Source: Pseudomonas sp. CCC3.1 (GTDB taxonomy: Bacteria > Pseudomonadota > Gammaproteobacteria > Pseudomonadales > Pseudomonadaceae). Taken from it: a DNA stretch of 64,000 nt. The position numbers were made by a program, and so were the translations under genes. The notes below the pieces were generated by a model. The model ran no database searches. It worked only from the letters and a program-made list of their open reading frames with translations, and was not told where the DNA came from. How positions within the stretch are numbered: position 1 is the first letter of the stretch; every line of letters starts with the position of its first letter. The stretch covers positions 5,306,501 to 5,370,500 of the forward strand of contig NZ_CP133778.1 of NCBI RefSeq assembly GCF_034347405.1, given 5' to 3'. This document shows positions 9,065 through 17,385 of this stretch, in pieces.

Positions 9065-9458
9065 AAGTTTGATTGGGGCACTGTGTGAAAGATTCAAAAA
9101 CGGTTGTCAGGGGGTCATTGAGACTCGGCAACCTGTGCAAAACGTCTCCTTCAGAGAGAGCCCGCTCGGGCTCTGGCGTTTCACGCGAGCGCACATAATA
9201 AAGGGATTCAACACCGGATGAAACGACTAGCTGCCCAGCTGCATGTCGCGGGCGCCAGCCGTGGCGTGTCGCAGCTTGAAACCAATGTGTGCGGCCTGTG
9301 TGGAGCGTTCAACTAAGGTTGAGGTTTGAGGTGTTATTTCAAGGAGCAGCTGGGCATTCAATCCGGTTTTTCCCATCGTTTGCTAAACAACTTGTCAACA
9401 GACTTATCCACAGGTTGTTCCTTCCGTAAAGCTGATGAAACAGATCAAGGATGATCCC
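9065..9458. other. def-dprA divergent spacer; no gene, lone DnaA box
   Basis: About 394 bp without a supportable gene. In other pseudomonads the LysM protein gene tsaP sits here, but no LysM-like sequence is readable on either strand. The spacer holds a GC-rich hairpin (AGAGCCCGCTCGGGCTCT near 9160) and one perfect DnaA-box nonamer TTATCCACA at 9404-9412, just upstream of dprA. A single box does not make an origin. A 32-codon open frame at 9219 lacks a ribosome binding site and is not called. Confidence 0.6.
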
Positions 9459-10556
9459 ATGTCGATGTCTGATATTTCCCCGGCAGAGCTGGAAGCCCGT
9501 TTGCGTTTGCATCGCTTGCCTGAGGTGGGCACACAGCGTTATCACGGCCTGTTCCGGGCCTTTGGCTCGGCCAGTTCGGCGCTCAGCGCCCCCGCTAGCG
9601 CGTGGCGGGCGTTGGGGCTGCCAGCGGTGAGCAGCGATGCACGTCGCAGCCCCGAAATTCGTGATGGTGCCAGCGCTGCAATGCGCTGGCTTGAGGGCTG
9701 CAAGCACCATGTGGTGTTGCATGATCAGCCCGATTACCCCGCGTTACTGGGCGAAATCAAAGACCCACCGCCATTGCTGTTCGTGGCGGGTGACCCTTCG
9801 ATTCTGGAAAAGCCGCAACTGGCGATGGTCGGTAGCCGCCGGGCCTCAAGGCCGGGGATGGACACCGCAGCGGCCTTTTCGCGTTGTCTGGCAGGCGCAG
9901 GCTTTGTGATCACCAGCGGGCTGGCACTGGGCATCGACGGGGCCGCGCATCAGGCGGCACTGGACGTCGGCGGGCAAACAATTGGTGTACTGGGCACCGG
10001 CCTGGAAAAACTTTATCCACAGCGCCATCGTGCGCTGGCCGACGCCATGATCGAGAGCGGTAGCGCGGTGGTTTCGGAGTTCCCGCTGGACGCCGGGCCG
10101 CTGCCGGCAAACTTCCCGCGGCGAAACAGAATCATCAGCGGTTTGTCGTTGGGCGTGTTGGTGGTCGAGGCCAGCGTGGCCAGCGGTTCACTCATCACCG
10201 CCCGCCTGGCGGCCGAACAAGGCCGCGAGGTGTACGCGCTGCCGGGTTCTATCCACCACCCCGGCGCGCGGGGCTGTCATCAATTGATCCGGGATGGCGC
10301 TACTTTGGTTGAAACCGTCGAACACATCCTCGAAGGCTTGCGCGGCTGGCGTTCGATGCCGTTGTCCACGCCTGAACTGTTTACTCACAGCTGTCATCCA
10401 TTAGTGCAATTGTTGCAGGCAGCGCCCCACACCAGTGAAGCGCTGGCGTGTGCCAGCGGTTGGGACTTGCCCCGGCTGCTGGCCGCGCTGACCGAACTGG
10501 AGCTCGACGGGCACGTAGTGCTTGAGGGCGGGCGTTGGTTTGCTCGCGCCAGCTAA
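9459..10556 (+). CDS. dprA: DNA-processing protein DprA (Smf)
   Basis: Binds incoming single-stranded DNA during transformation and loads RecA. The 365-residue protein has an N-terminal helical (SAM-like) region, then an extended Rossmann fold with the signatures MVGSRRASRPG, ITSGLALGIDGAAHQAAL and PLPANFPRRNRIISGLS, and a C-terminal winged-helix DprA domain. The start ATG at 9459 has AAGGAT 7 nt upstream; an in-frame ATG at 9435 has no better site. It is followed by tsaC, 35 bp apart. Confidence 0.96.
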   Translation: MSMSDISPAELEARLRLHRLPEVGTQRYHGLFRAFGSASSALSAPASAWRALGLPAVSSDARRSPEIRDGASAAMRWLEGCKHHVVLHDQPDYPALLGEIKDPPPLLFVAGDPSILEKPQLAMVGSRRASRPGMDTAAAFSRCLAGAGFVITSGLALGIDGAAHQAALDVGGQTIGVLGTGLEKLYPQRHRALADAMIESGSAVVSEFPLDAGPLPANFPRRNRIISGLSLGVLVVEASVASGSLITARLAAEQGREVYALPGSIHHPGARGCHQLIRDGATLVETVEHILEGLRGWRSMPLSTPELFTHSCHPLVQLLQAAPHTSEALACASGWDLPRLLAALTELELDGHVVLEGGRWFARAS

Positions 10557-10591
10557 GTACACTGCGCCCAGTACCTATTTGGAGACATTCA

Positions 10592-11149
10592 ATGCTCAGC
10601 ACCTGGCGCGTCCAACAAGCAGCAAGAGCCATTCGCGCAGGCGCGGTGATCGCCTACCCTACCGAAGCTGTCTGGGGGTTGGGTTGCGACCCTTGGGATG
10701 AAGACGCGGTGGAGCGCTTGCTGGCGATTAAATCTCGATCTGTGGATAAAGGCCTGATTCTGGTTGCCGACAACATTCACCAATTCGACTTTTTGTTCGA
10801 AGACTTCCCGCAAGCGTGGCTTGACCGCATGGCCAGCACCTGGCCGGGGCCGAACACTTGGCTGGTGCCGCATCAGGGCTTATTGCCGGAATGGATCACC
10901 GGCCAGCACGAAACCGTTGCGTTGCGGGTGAGCGATCATCCACAGGTGCGTGAGTTGTGCTCGTTGGTGGGGCCCATCGTCTCGACGTCAGCCAACCCGG
11001 CGGGTTTACCGGCGGCGCGGACGCGACTGAAGGTTGAGCAGTACTTTCGAGGGCAAGTTGATTACGTCTTGGGCGGCAATCTGGGCGGGCGAAAAAACCC
11101 GAGCCTGATCCGTGATTTGGCGACCGGCAAGGTTGTGCGTCCTTCCTGA
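10592..11149 (+). CDS. tsaC: Threonylcarbamoyl-AMP synthase TsaC (YrdC/RimN)
   Basis: Makes threonylcarbamoyl-AMP from threonine, bicarbonate and ATP, the first step in t6A37 tRNA modification. The 185-residue protein has the YrdC fold landmarks AYPTEAVWGLGCDPW (N-terminal substrate loop), IKSRSVDKGLIL (KxR nucleotide-binding motif) and PIVSTSANPAGLPA. The ATG at 10592 has GGAG 8 nt upstream and gives the usual length; the open frame extends further back only into dprA. Probably co-transcribed with dprA. A REP palindrome follows immediately. Confidence 0.96.
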   Translation: MLSTWRVQQAARAIRAGAVIAYPTEAVWGLGCDPWDEDAVERLLAIKSRSVDKGLILVADNIHQFDFLFEDFPQAWLDRMASTWPGPNTWLVPHQGLLPEWITGQHETVALRVSDHPQVRELCSLVGPIVSTSANPAGLPAARTRLKVEQYFRGQVDYVLGGNLGGRKNPSLIRDLATGKVVRPS

Positions 11150-11160
11150 ACATCAACATT

Positions 11161-11224
11161 CTGTAGGAGCGAGCTTGCTCGCGATCTTTTAAAAATCAAG
11201 AGATCGCGAGCAAGCTCGCTCCTA
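11161..11224. repeat. REP palindrome pair, interrupted at its right edge by an IS
   Basis: Inverted repeat with arms CTGTAGGAGCGAGCTTGCTC and complement. The right arm stops at CTCGCTCCTA; its expected last bases CAG are found at 12661-12663, on the far side of the insertion sequence. So the IS110-type element entered 3 bp inside the palindrome's outer end. Confidence 0.88.
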
Positions 11225-11239
11225 TGTATGGACTCGCCC

Positions 11240-11478
11240 CCACTGTCAACCCGCTTTTGTTCACTGATACCCGGTTGCATCTATGTATAAGGCCTGTTTG
11301 ATGAAGCCATAATCGGCTTCTGGCCAACATTTTATGAGCTCGCGATATGCCAATTACAGTTAGGCCTCAAGGGCCGGTAGGAGCGCAGGCATAAATTCGC
11401 GACGGTCTGACCTGTGATCAATGTTCTTAAGCATGGGTTGGAGCGGTTTACACCCCGGTGGCAGAACTCTTTAGATCC
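11240..11478 (-). ncRNA. Candidate bridge/seek RNA region of the IS110 element
   Basis: Non-coding 3' part of the IS between the transposase stop and the terminal repeat. IS110/IS1111 elements are known to encode a guide RNA in their longer non-coding end, with loops that pair with the target. Here 11377-11385 reads GTAGGAGCG, identical to the outer edge of the REP (11163-11171); its complement CGCTCCTA stands directly at the left insertion junction (11217-11224). This is what a target-recognition segment would look like. The RNA's ends, strand and fold are inferred, not shown. Confidence 0.5.
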
Positions 11479-12576
11479 TTAACTCATCGCTGTCTCCTGG
11501 CCGTTGCTCACTTGGCGGCGATACGTTTGGTCGTTTTGTAACAGCACCCAGATGATGCGCAAGTTTCGGTTGGCTAACCGAACGGCCGCCTCTTTGCGAC
11601 CCAACTTTGATACCCAGCGTTGCAAGCGCCGGTCATCTGGATCCTCTGAATCAGTGCGTACCTGTCTCAACACCGCGTGAGCGCCCTGAATCGCCAAGCT
11701 TCGCAAGTAGGCATCGCCATGCTTGCTCATCTTGCCCAATCGGACTTTCTCGCCGCTGCTGTGCTGCTTGGGCACCAAGCCGAAGTAAGCAGCGAACTGC
11801 CGCGCGTTGGCAAAGCGCTCAGGTTCGGTTTGTTTAGCGATCACTGCTGTAGAAATAATTGGGCCGATACCGCGTACGGTCATCAGCCGTTTGGCTGTTT
11901 CGTCATTTTTTGCCGCTGTTTCCAGTCGACCGGTCAGTACATTGATGCGCTCGCCCAACTGACTCCATTCGCCCAGTAACTCATCTATCAATTCGCGTAA
12001 CAGGTCAGGCAATGGTTGGCTGGCATCCTCCAGAATCCGGGGGATAACCTGGCTGATTGCTGCTTCGCCCTGCGCCATGGCAAGACCATGCTCTAGCAAC
12101 AGGCCGCGCATCTGATTACTCATTGCTGTGCGACGGCGCACGTAACCTTGCCGGACACGATGAAGAGCTTGCATGGCCAAGGCAGCAGCACTCTTGACCG
12201 GTACCGACGAGATATTGATATCTCGCCCTGCGCGCAAGATAGCCAGTGCATCGTTGCGATCGTTCTTGGGTCCGCTGCGGTGATTGGCGACATGCTGGGC
12301 TGGCAATATCCGGACAGGATTGCCTTGGGTTTTCAGTAATTGCGCCCATGCCTGAGCCCCCGGACCTGTCTCCACCAACACGGTTACGCTTGTTGGCAAC
12401 TTGCGAAGAAACGTATGGAAGGCTTCGCGCGAAGAGATACGTTCTTCATACACGGTTACGCCATAAGCATCCTCGCCGGCTACCTGGAAGACCCTCTTGG
12501 CCAGATCTACGGCAATGATGGTGCATTTCGAAACATCGGTTGGCATCGACTGATTGGTCGTCGTATTCTTTTTCAT
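11479..12576 (-). CDS. IS110/IS1111 family transposase (DEDD recombinase)
   Basis: RNA-guided DNA recombinase of the IS110 family, 365 residues from the ATG at 12576 (MKKNTTTNQSMPTD). The N-terminal RuvC-like domain shows the DEDD set: Asp24 in IIAVDLAKRVF, Glu69 in VLVETGPGA, and Asp106/Asp109 in KNDRNDALAI. The C-terminal Transposase_20 domain contains MTVRGIGPIISTAVIAKQTE and FAAYFGLVPKQHSSG, and ends with a basic region. The frame is intact, so the element may be active. A GTG/ATG-free extension upstream to 12627 is possible but crosses toward the terminal repeat. Confidence 0.93.
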   Translation of the reverse strand: MKKNTTTNQSMPTDVSKCTIIAVDLAKRVFQVAGEDAYGVTVYEERISSREAFHTFLRKLPTSVTVLVETGPGAQAWAQLLKTQGNPVRILPAQHVANHRSGPKNDRNDALAILRAGRDINISSVPVKSAAALAMQALHRVRQGYVRRRTAMSNQMRGLLLEHGLAMAQGEAAISQVIPRILEDASQPLPDLLRELIDELLGEWSQLGERINVLTGRLETAAKNDETAKRLMTVRGIGPIISTAVIAKQTEPERFANARQFAAYFGLVPKQHSSGEKVRLGKMSKHGDAYLRSLAIQGAHAVLRQVRTDSEDPDDRRLQRWVSKLGRKEAAVRLANRNLRIIWVLLQNDQTYRRQVSNGQETAMS

Positions 12577-12683
12577 GGTCTCGCCCTCGCTGTCGTTGGC
12601 TTCTAATAGAATGCCACCGTGGCGCACAGACGCCTCGGCTTGGGCGAGTCCATGTAATTACAGGGCGTTGGTTCGGGGAGAGG

Positions 12684-13661
12684 TTACGGCAGCAAAATCG
12701 TCGAGCCCGTGGTGCGGCGGGCCGACAATTCAATGTGCGCCTTGGCGGTGTCTTTCAACGCAAAGCGCTGGCTGATCTCAACCTTGATCTTGGCGCTGCG
12801 GATCATCTCAAACAGCTCATCGGCCATTTTTTGCAGGTTCTCGGCGTTGTTGGCGTAGCTCGCCAGCGTTGGTCGGGTCACGTACAGCGAGCCCTTCTGC
12901 GACAAAATTCCCAGGTTTACCCCGGTCACCGCTCCTGACGCATTACCGAAGCTGACCATCAGCCCGCGTGGCGCCAAGCTGTCCAGCGACGTGAGCCAGG
13001 TGTCTTTGCCGACGCCGTCATACACCACCGGGACCTTCTTGCCGCCGGTCAATTCCTGCACCCGCTGGGCCACGTTTTCATGGCTGTAATCGATGGTTTC
13101 CCAGGCGCCCAGTGCCTTGGCATGCGCGGCTTTCTCTGCCGAGCTGACTGTACCGATCAACTTCACGCCCAGGGCCTTGGCCCATTGGCAGGCAATCGAG
13201 CCAACACCACCGGCTGCGGCGTGGAACAGTACCGTTTCGCCGCCTTTTAACTCGTACGTCTGACGCAGCAAGTACTGCACGGTCAGGCCCTTGAGCATCA
13301 CGGCGGCTGCTTGCTCAAACGAAATGTCGTCGGGCAGCTTCACCACATTCGCAGCAGGCAACACGTGCAATTCGCTGTTTGCCCCCAGAGGACCCGTGCC
13401 GTAGGCCACGCGATCGCCCACTTTAACGTTGTGCACGTCACTGCCGATGGCATCGACAAAGCCCGCGCCTTCATTGCCCAGGCCAGACGGCAGATCTGCC
13501 AGCGGATACAGGCCACTGCGGTAATAGGTATCGATGAAGTTCAGGCCGATGGCCTGATTGCGTACCCGCACCTGCTGCGGGCCCGGCTCGGCGGGTTGGT
13601 AGTCGACATACTCAAGCACTTCTGGGCCGCCGTGGGCCCGAAACTGGATACGCTTAGCCAT
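12684..13661 (-). CDS. qor: NADPH:quinone reductase (zeta-crystallin type)
   Basis: Soluble medium-chain dehydrogenase/reductase that reduces quinones one electron at a time with NADPH. The 325-residue protein starts MAKRIQFRAHGGPEVLEYVD, carries the quinone oxidoreductase pattern around GNEGAGFVDAIGSDVHNVKVGDRVAY and the nucleotide-binding AAAGGVGSIACQWAKALG. It lacks the zinc ligands of alcohol dehydrogenases. The ATG at 13661 is the family start; an upstream ATG at 13700 adds 13 unrelated residues. Its 3' end is 24 bp from the IS110 insertion, so the gene was not broken by it. Confidence 0.94.
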   Translation of the reverse strand: MAKRIQFRAHGGPEVLEYVDYQPAEPGPQQVRVRNQAIGLNFIDTYYRSGLYPLADLPSGLGNEGAGFVDAIGSDVHNVKVGDRVAYGTGPLGANSELHVLPAANVVKLPDDISFEQAAAVMLKGLTVQYLLRQTYELKGGETVLFHAAAGGVGSIACQWAKALGVKLIGTVSSAEKAAHAKALGAWETIDYSHENVAQRVQELTGGKKVPVVYDGVGKDTWLTSLDSLAPRGLMVSFGNASGAVTGVNLGILSQKGSLYVTRPTLASYANNAENLQKMADELFEMIRSAKIKVEISQRFALKDTAKAHIELSARRTTGSTILLP

Positions 13662-13820
13662 CTGCACTGTCCTCGCTGAATTGACGAAGGCCCTATCCAA
13701 CGCTTTACCGTGATCTTCGTCAACTGTGGCGAGGTCGAGTGCGGTGTTATGCTAGCCGCCCTTTGCCGCCGGCCCGCTCAGACGAAGTGCCGCGTAGCTT
13801 TGACCTAAAAAGGTGATGTC

Positions 13821-14735
13821 ATGACTACCCGCACCGAGGCCGTAAAAGCCTACTTGCTCGACCTTCAAGACCGCATTTGCTCCGCTCTGGAAACCGAAGA
13901 CGGCGGCACGCGCTTCGTTGAAGATGCCTGGGTGCGCCCAGCGGGCGGCGGCGGTCGTACGCGTGTGATCGAAAATGGCCACGTGATCGAAAAAGGCGGC
14001 GTCAACTTTTCCCACGTGTTTGGCAGCGGTTTACCACCCTCAGCTAGCGCCCATCGCCCAGAGCTTGCGGGCCGTGGTTTTGAAGCCCTGGGTGTGTCGC
14101 TGGTGATCCACCCGCACAACCCGCATGTGCCAACTTCCCACGCCAACGTGCGTTTTTTCATCGCTGAAAAAGAAGGCGAAGAGGCGGTCTGGTGGTTTGG
14201 TGGCGGCTTCGACCTCACGCCGTACTACGGCGTCGAAGAAGACTGCGTGCACTGGCACCGCGTGGCCGAGCAAGCGTGTGCACCGTTTGGCGCTGACGTG
14301 TACCCGCGCTACAAAGCCTGGTGCGACCGCTACTTCCACATCAAGCATCGCAACGAGCCGCGTGGCATCGGCGGCCTGTTTTTTGATGACCTGAACGAGT
14401 GGGACTTCGACACCTGCTTCGCCTTCATTCGTGCCATCGGCGACGCCTACATCGACGCTTATTTGCCGATTGTTCAGCGCCGCAAAGCCGACGCTTACAC
14501 CGCCCAACAGCGTGAATTCCAGGAATACCGCCGCGGGCGCTACGTTGAATTCAACCTGGTCTACGACCGTGGCACCCTGTTCGGCCTGCAATCGGGCGGG
14601 CGCACCGAATCGATCCTGATGTCGCTGCCGCCGCACGTGCGTTGGGGCTATGACTGGAAAGCCGAGCCCGGCAGCGCCGAAGCGCGCTTGACTGACTACT
14701 TCCTGCAAGACCGCGACTGGTTAGCCAACGCCTGA
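13821..14735 (+). CDS. hemF: Oxygen-dependent coproporphyrinogen-III oxidase
   Basis: Converts coproporphyrinogen III to protoporphyrinogen IX using O2 in haem synthesis. The 304-residue protein matches HemF throughout, with FHIKHRNEPRGIGGLFFDDL (family signature), VWWFGGGFDLTPYYGVEED and RYVEFNLVYDRGTLFGLQSG. Length normal. It is followed 22 bp later by aroE on the same strand, the order seen in P. aeruginosa. Confidence 0.98.
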   Translation: MTTRTEAVKAYLLDLQDRICSALETEDGGTRFVEDAWVRPAGGGGRTRVIENGHVIEKGGVNFSHVFGSGLPPSASAHRPELAGRGFEALGVSLVIHPHNPHVPTSHANVRFFIAEKEGEEAVWWFGGGFDLTPYYGVEEDCVHWHRVAEQACAPFGADVYPRYKAWCDRYFHIKHRNEPRGIGGLFFDDLNEWDFDTCFAFIRAIGDAYIDAYLPIVQRRKADAYTAQQREFQEYRRGRYVEFNLVYDRGTLFGLQSGGRTESILMSLPPHVRWGYDWKAEPGSAEARLTDYFLQDRDWLANA

Positions 14736-14757
14736 TATTGCCCGAGGAGCTTGCCTG

Positions 14758-15579
14758 ATGGACCGTTACGTCGTTTTTGGTAACCCGATTGCCCACAGCA
14801 AATCGCCGGTGCTGCACCGCTTGTTTGCCGAGCAAACCGCGCAGTCGATGCAATACGACACGTTGCTGGCGCCGCTGGATGACTTCACCGGCTGCGCTTT
14901 GGAATTTTTCCAGCAAGGGCGCGGGGCCAATGTCACCGTGCCGTTCAAGGAAGACGCCTATCGGTTGGCCAACAGCCTGACGGCTCGTGCGCAACGGGCA
15001 GGCGCGGTCAACACCCTGAGCAAACTGGCAGACGGCACCTTGTTGGGTGACAACACCGACGGCGCGGGCCTGGTGCGTGACCTGACGGTGAATGCGGGTT
15101 TCAGCCTCAAGGGCAAACGTATTCTCATCCTCGGTGCGGGCGGCGCAGTACGTGGTGCGCTAGAACCGATTTTGGCCGAAGGCCCGGCCTCGGTGACCAT
15201 CGCCAACCGCACGGTCGAAAAAGCCGAACTGCTGGTCGAACTGTTCAGCGATTTGGGGCCGGTAGCCGCCAGTGGCTTTGACTGGTTAAAAGAGCCGGTC
15301 GACCTGATCATCAACGCGACGTCGGCCAGTCTGGCTGGTGAAGTACCGCCGATTTCCAGCAGCCTGATCGAGCCGGGCAAGACCCTGTGCTACGACATGA
15401 TGTACGGCAAAGAGCCGACGCCGTTTTGCGTGTGGGCCACCGAGCATCATGCGGGTCAGGTCATGGACGGCTTGGGCATGTTGGCCGAACAGGCGGCAGA
15501 AGCCTTTTACCTGTGGCGCGGCGTGCGCCCGGACACAGCCCCGGCGCTGGCCGAGTTGCGCCGCCTGCTGGCGCAGTAA
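14758..15579 (+). CDS. aroE: Shikimate dehydrogenase (NADP+)
   Basis: Reduces 3-dehydroshikimate to shikimate in aromatic amino-acid synthesis. The 273-residue protein opens with the substrate-binding block FGNPIAHSKSPVLHRLFAEQ, includes GANVTVPFKEDA (catalytic Lys) and NTDGAGL (Asp), and has the dinucleotide motif ILILGAGGAVRGAL followed by NRTVEKAE, where Asn-Arg-Thr marks NADP preference. Co-directional with hemF. A REP palindrome separates it from the convergent sulP gene. Confidence 0.98.
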   Translation: MDRYVVFGNPIAHSKSPVLHRLFAEQTAQSMQYDTLLAPLDDFTGCALEFFQQGRGANVTVPFKEDAYRLANSLTARAQRAGAVNTLSKLADGTLLGDNTDGAGLVRDLTVNAGFSLKGKRILILGAGGAVRGALEPILAEGPASVTIANRTVEKAELLVELFSDLGPVAASGFDWLKEPVDLIINATSASLAGEVPPISSSLIEPGKTLCYDMMYGKEPTPFCVWATEHHAGQVMDGLGMLAEQAAEAFYLWRGVRPDTAPALAELRRLLAQ

Positions 15580-15584
15580 ATCCA

Positions 15585-15654
15585 CTGTAGGAGCGAGCTT
15601 GCCTCGCGATCTGTTGATCTTCAAAAAGATCGCGAGGCAAGCTCGCTCCTACAG
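15585..15654. repeat. REP palindrome pair between convergent genes
   Basis: Inverted repeat with arms CTGTAGGAGCGAGCTTGCCT and complement. It fills the whole gap between the aroE stop (15579) and the sulP stop (15656), and may serve both as a transcription-end hairpin. Confidence 0.9.
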
Positions 15655-15655
15655 G

Positions 15656-17224
15656 TCAATCCTCAAACAAAATCGGGCAGTTATCTGCCCCTTCCAGCTT
15701 CATCAATTCCTCAACCACCTGCGCCCGCGCTCCGCGCAAGGTCAGGCTGCGGCCCAACCCCAGCAACCTGCGCGCCTCCTGGTGCAGCATCTCAACCCCC
15801 GAGTAGTCAATAAAGTTGATCTGCTGTGCCTCAACCACCACCCGCTTGCCATGGGTGCGTTGCAAGCGCACTTGCAGGTAATGGCTGGCGCCGAAAAAAA
15901 TCGAGCCGCCGACCCGCAGAATCTCTTCATCCCCATCAAGCCACTGCTGAATACGCGGCCGCGAGGTGCGCTTGAGATAGAAAAACAGCGAGGCCAGCAC
16001 CCCGGCATAAATCGCCGTTTGCAGCTCCAGCAGCAAGGTGGCGACGCAGGTCAGCGCCATCACCGCGAACTCGGCGCGGCTCACCCGCCATAGCGCCCGA
16101 ATACCGCGCGTGTCCACCAGCCCCCAACTGATCAACAAAATACTGCCCGCCATGGCCGGGATCGGGATGTGGGCAATCAGTGCCGAGCCGGTCACGGCAA
16201 ACAGCGCCACCCACAACGCCGAAAACACCCCGGCCAGTGGCGAGCGAGCCCCGGCTTCAAAATTGAGCCCTGAGCGGGTAAACGAACCCGCCGACAAATA
16301 GCCCGAGAACAGCGCGCCGACGACGTTGGAGACACCCTGCGCACGCACTTCTTGATTGGCGTCGAGCATCTGCTGCGAACGAACGGCTAACGAGCGGGCA
16401 ATCGACAAACTGGTCACCAACCCCAGCATGCCCACCGCCACGGCGCTTGGCAGCAAGCGCAAAACGGTCTCGACATCCAGCGGCAACGGGCTAAAGGGCG
16501 GCAGACGGCCCACGAACGCTTGCACCAATTGCACATGGCCAAACACCTGCGGCGTCAGCCACACCGCCAGGCTTGCCAGCACCAGCGTCATCAGCAAGGT
16601 GGGCCAGCGTGGCAGCCACAGCTTAAGCACAGCCCCCAGCACCACCGTCGCCACGCCCAGCGCCAGCGAGGCGGGGTCGAAATCGCGAGCATGACGCAGC
16701 AACGTCAGCAGGCTGTCGAGGGCAGTGGCCTTGCCTTGCACATCGACGCCCAACACATTGGGCAACTGGCCCAGCGCAATCACCACCGCCGCGCCGAGGG
16801 TGAAACCGAGCACCACCGAGTGCGAGACAAAATTGACCAGCGCGCCAAATTTCAATAGGCCCAACAGCCACTGAAAAACCCCGGCCAGAAACGTCAGCAG
16901 CAGAATCAGGCCGATGTAATCCTGGCTGCCGGGCACCGCCAGCGGGCTGACGCTGGCAAACAGCACAATCGAAATCGCCGCTGTCGGGCCGCAGATCAAA
17001 TGCCACGACGAGCCCCACAAGCAGGCAATAATCACCGGCACAATCGCCGCATACAGCCCGTACTCGGGGGGTAATCCTGCAATCAAGGCGTAGGCGATGG
17101 ACTGCGGCAATGCCAGAATTGCCCCGCTCAGGCCAACCAGCGCATCTCGGCCAATGCTTGCGCGGGTCTGCTTGGGCAGCCAGTTTAAAAATGGCAGGAT
17201 GTCAGCGCGGTTGGGCCGGGGCAT
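15656..17224 (-). CDS. SulP family anion permease with STAS domain
   Basis: Inner-membrane anion transporter of the SLC26/SulP family, 522 residues. About 11-12 hydrophobic segments make up the transmembrane domain, starting ALVGLSGAILALPQSIAYAL, with the family region PPEYGLYAAIVPVIIACLWG. The C-terminal 110 residues form a STAS domain, recognisable in VVVEAQQINFIDYSGVEMLH. I chose the ATG at 17224 (MPRPNRADILPFLNWLPKQ); the longer frame has no family match. Substrate could be sulfate, bicarbonate, chloride or a dicarboxylate; the sequence does not decide. It stands apart from the sulfur genes further right. Confidence 0.88.
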   Translation of the reverse strand: MPRPNRADILPFLNWLPKQTRASIGRDALVGLSGAILALPQSIAYALIAGLPPEYGLYAAIVPVIIACLWGSSWHLICGPTAAISIVLFASVSPLAVPGSQDYIGLILLLTFLAGVFQWLLGLLKFGALVNFVSHSVVLGFTLGAAVVIALGQLPNVLGVDVQGKATALDSLLTLLRHARDFDPASLALGVATVVLGAVLKLWLPRWPTLLMTLVLASLAVWLTPQVFGHVQLVQAFVGRLPPFSPLPLDVETVLRLLPSAVAVGMLGLVTSLSIARSLAVRSQQMLDANQEVRAQGVSNVVGALFSGYLSAGSFTRSGLNFEAGARSPLAGVFSALWVALFAVTGSALIAHIPIPAMAGSILLISWGLVDTRGIRALWRVSRAEFAVMALTCVATLLLELQTAIYAGVLASLFFYLKRTSRPRIQQWLDGDEEILRVGGSIFFGASHYLQVRLQRTHGKRVVVEAQQINFIDYSGVEMLHQEARRLLGLGRSLTLRGARAQVVEELMKLEGADNCPILFED

Positions 17225-17330
17225 AAGGCTCTCGTTGGACAGGTAAGCAAGGCAAAACCCTAGCATGTAGTCGCTGCCGATGAATGAAGGCTGTGTAAGG
17301 ATCGCGCAGGGTTCAAAAAACGCGTTGCTA

Positions 17331-17365
17331 CGCAACGCTTCGCAGCCTTCGGCAGCGACAACAGA
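17331..17365. repeat. Half copy of the GTAGTCGCTG palindrome class
   Basis: GCAACGCTTCGCAGCCTTCG followed by GCAGCGACAACA resembles one arm of the second dispersed palindrome family of this window (full copies at 46749 and 59006). It lies in the divergent spacer between sulP and the DOPA-dioxygenase-like gene. Confidence 0.5.
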
Positions 17366-17385
17366 CCGTTTTTTAAGAGGCGCTT

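Larger units (their letters stand above)
11225..12660 (-). mobile_element. IS110 family insertion sequence, IS1111 subgroup
   Basis: About 1.44 kb. One DEDD transposase gene, read leftwards, with a short 5' flank and a long (about 250 bp) non-coding 3' flank, the arrangement of the IS1111 subgroup. Both ends carry a perfect 12-bp subterminal inverted repeat, ATGGACTCGCCC at 11228-11239 and GGGCGAGTCCAT at 12642-12653. There is no target duplication beyond a TA shared by both junctions, so the exact edges are uncertain by 2 bp. The element sits in a REP palindrome, a target known for related Pseudomonas elements such as ISPpu10. Confidence 0.85.

Noticed and set aside
9219..9317. 32-codon frame (MKRLAAQLHVAG...) in the def-dprA gap
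   Set aside because: No ribosome binding site, no family match and no similarity to TsaP; not supportable.
9404..9412. DnaA box as evidence of a replication origin
   Set aside because: A single TTATCCACA is not enough; no cluster of boxes, no AT-rich unwinding element and no dnaA or dnaN gene here.
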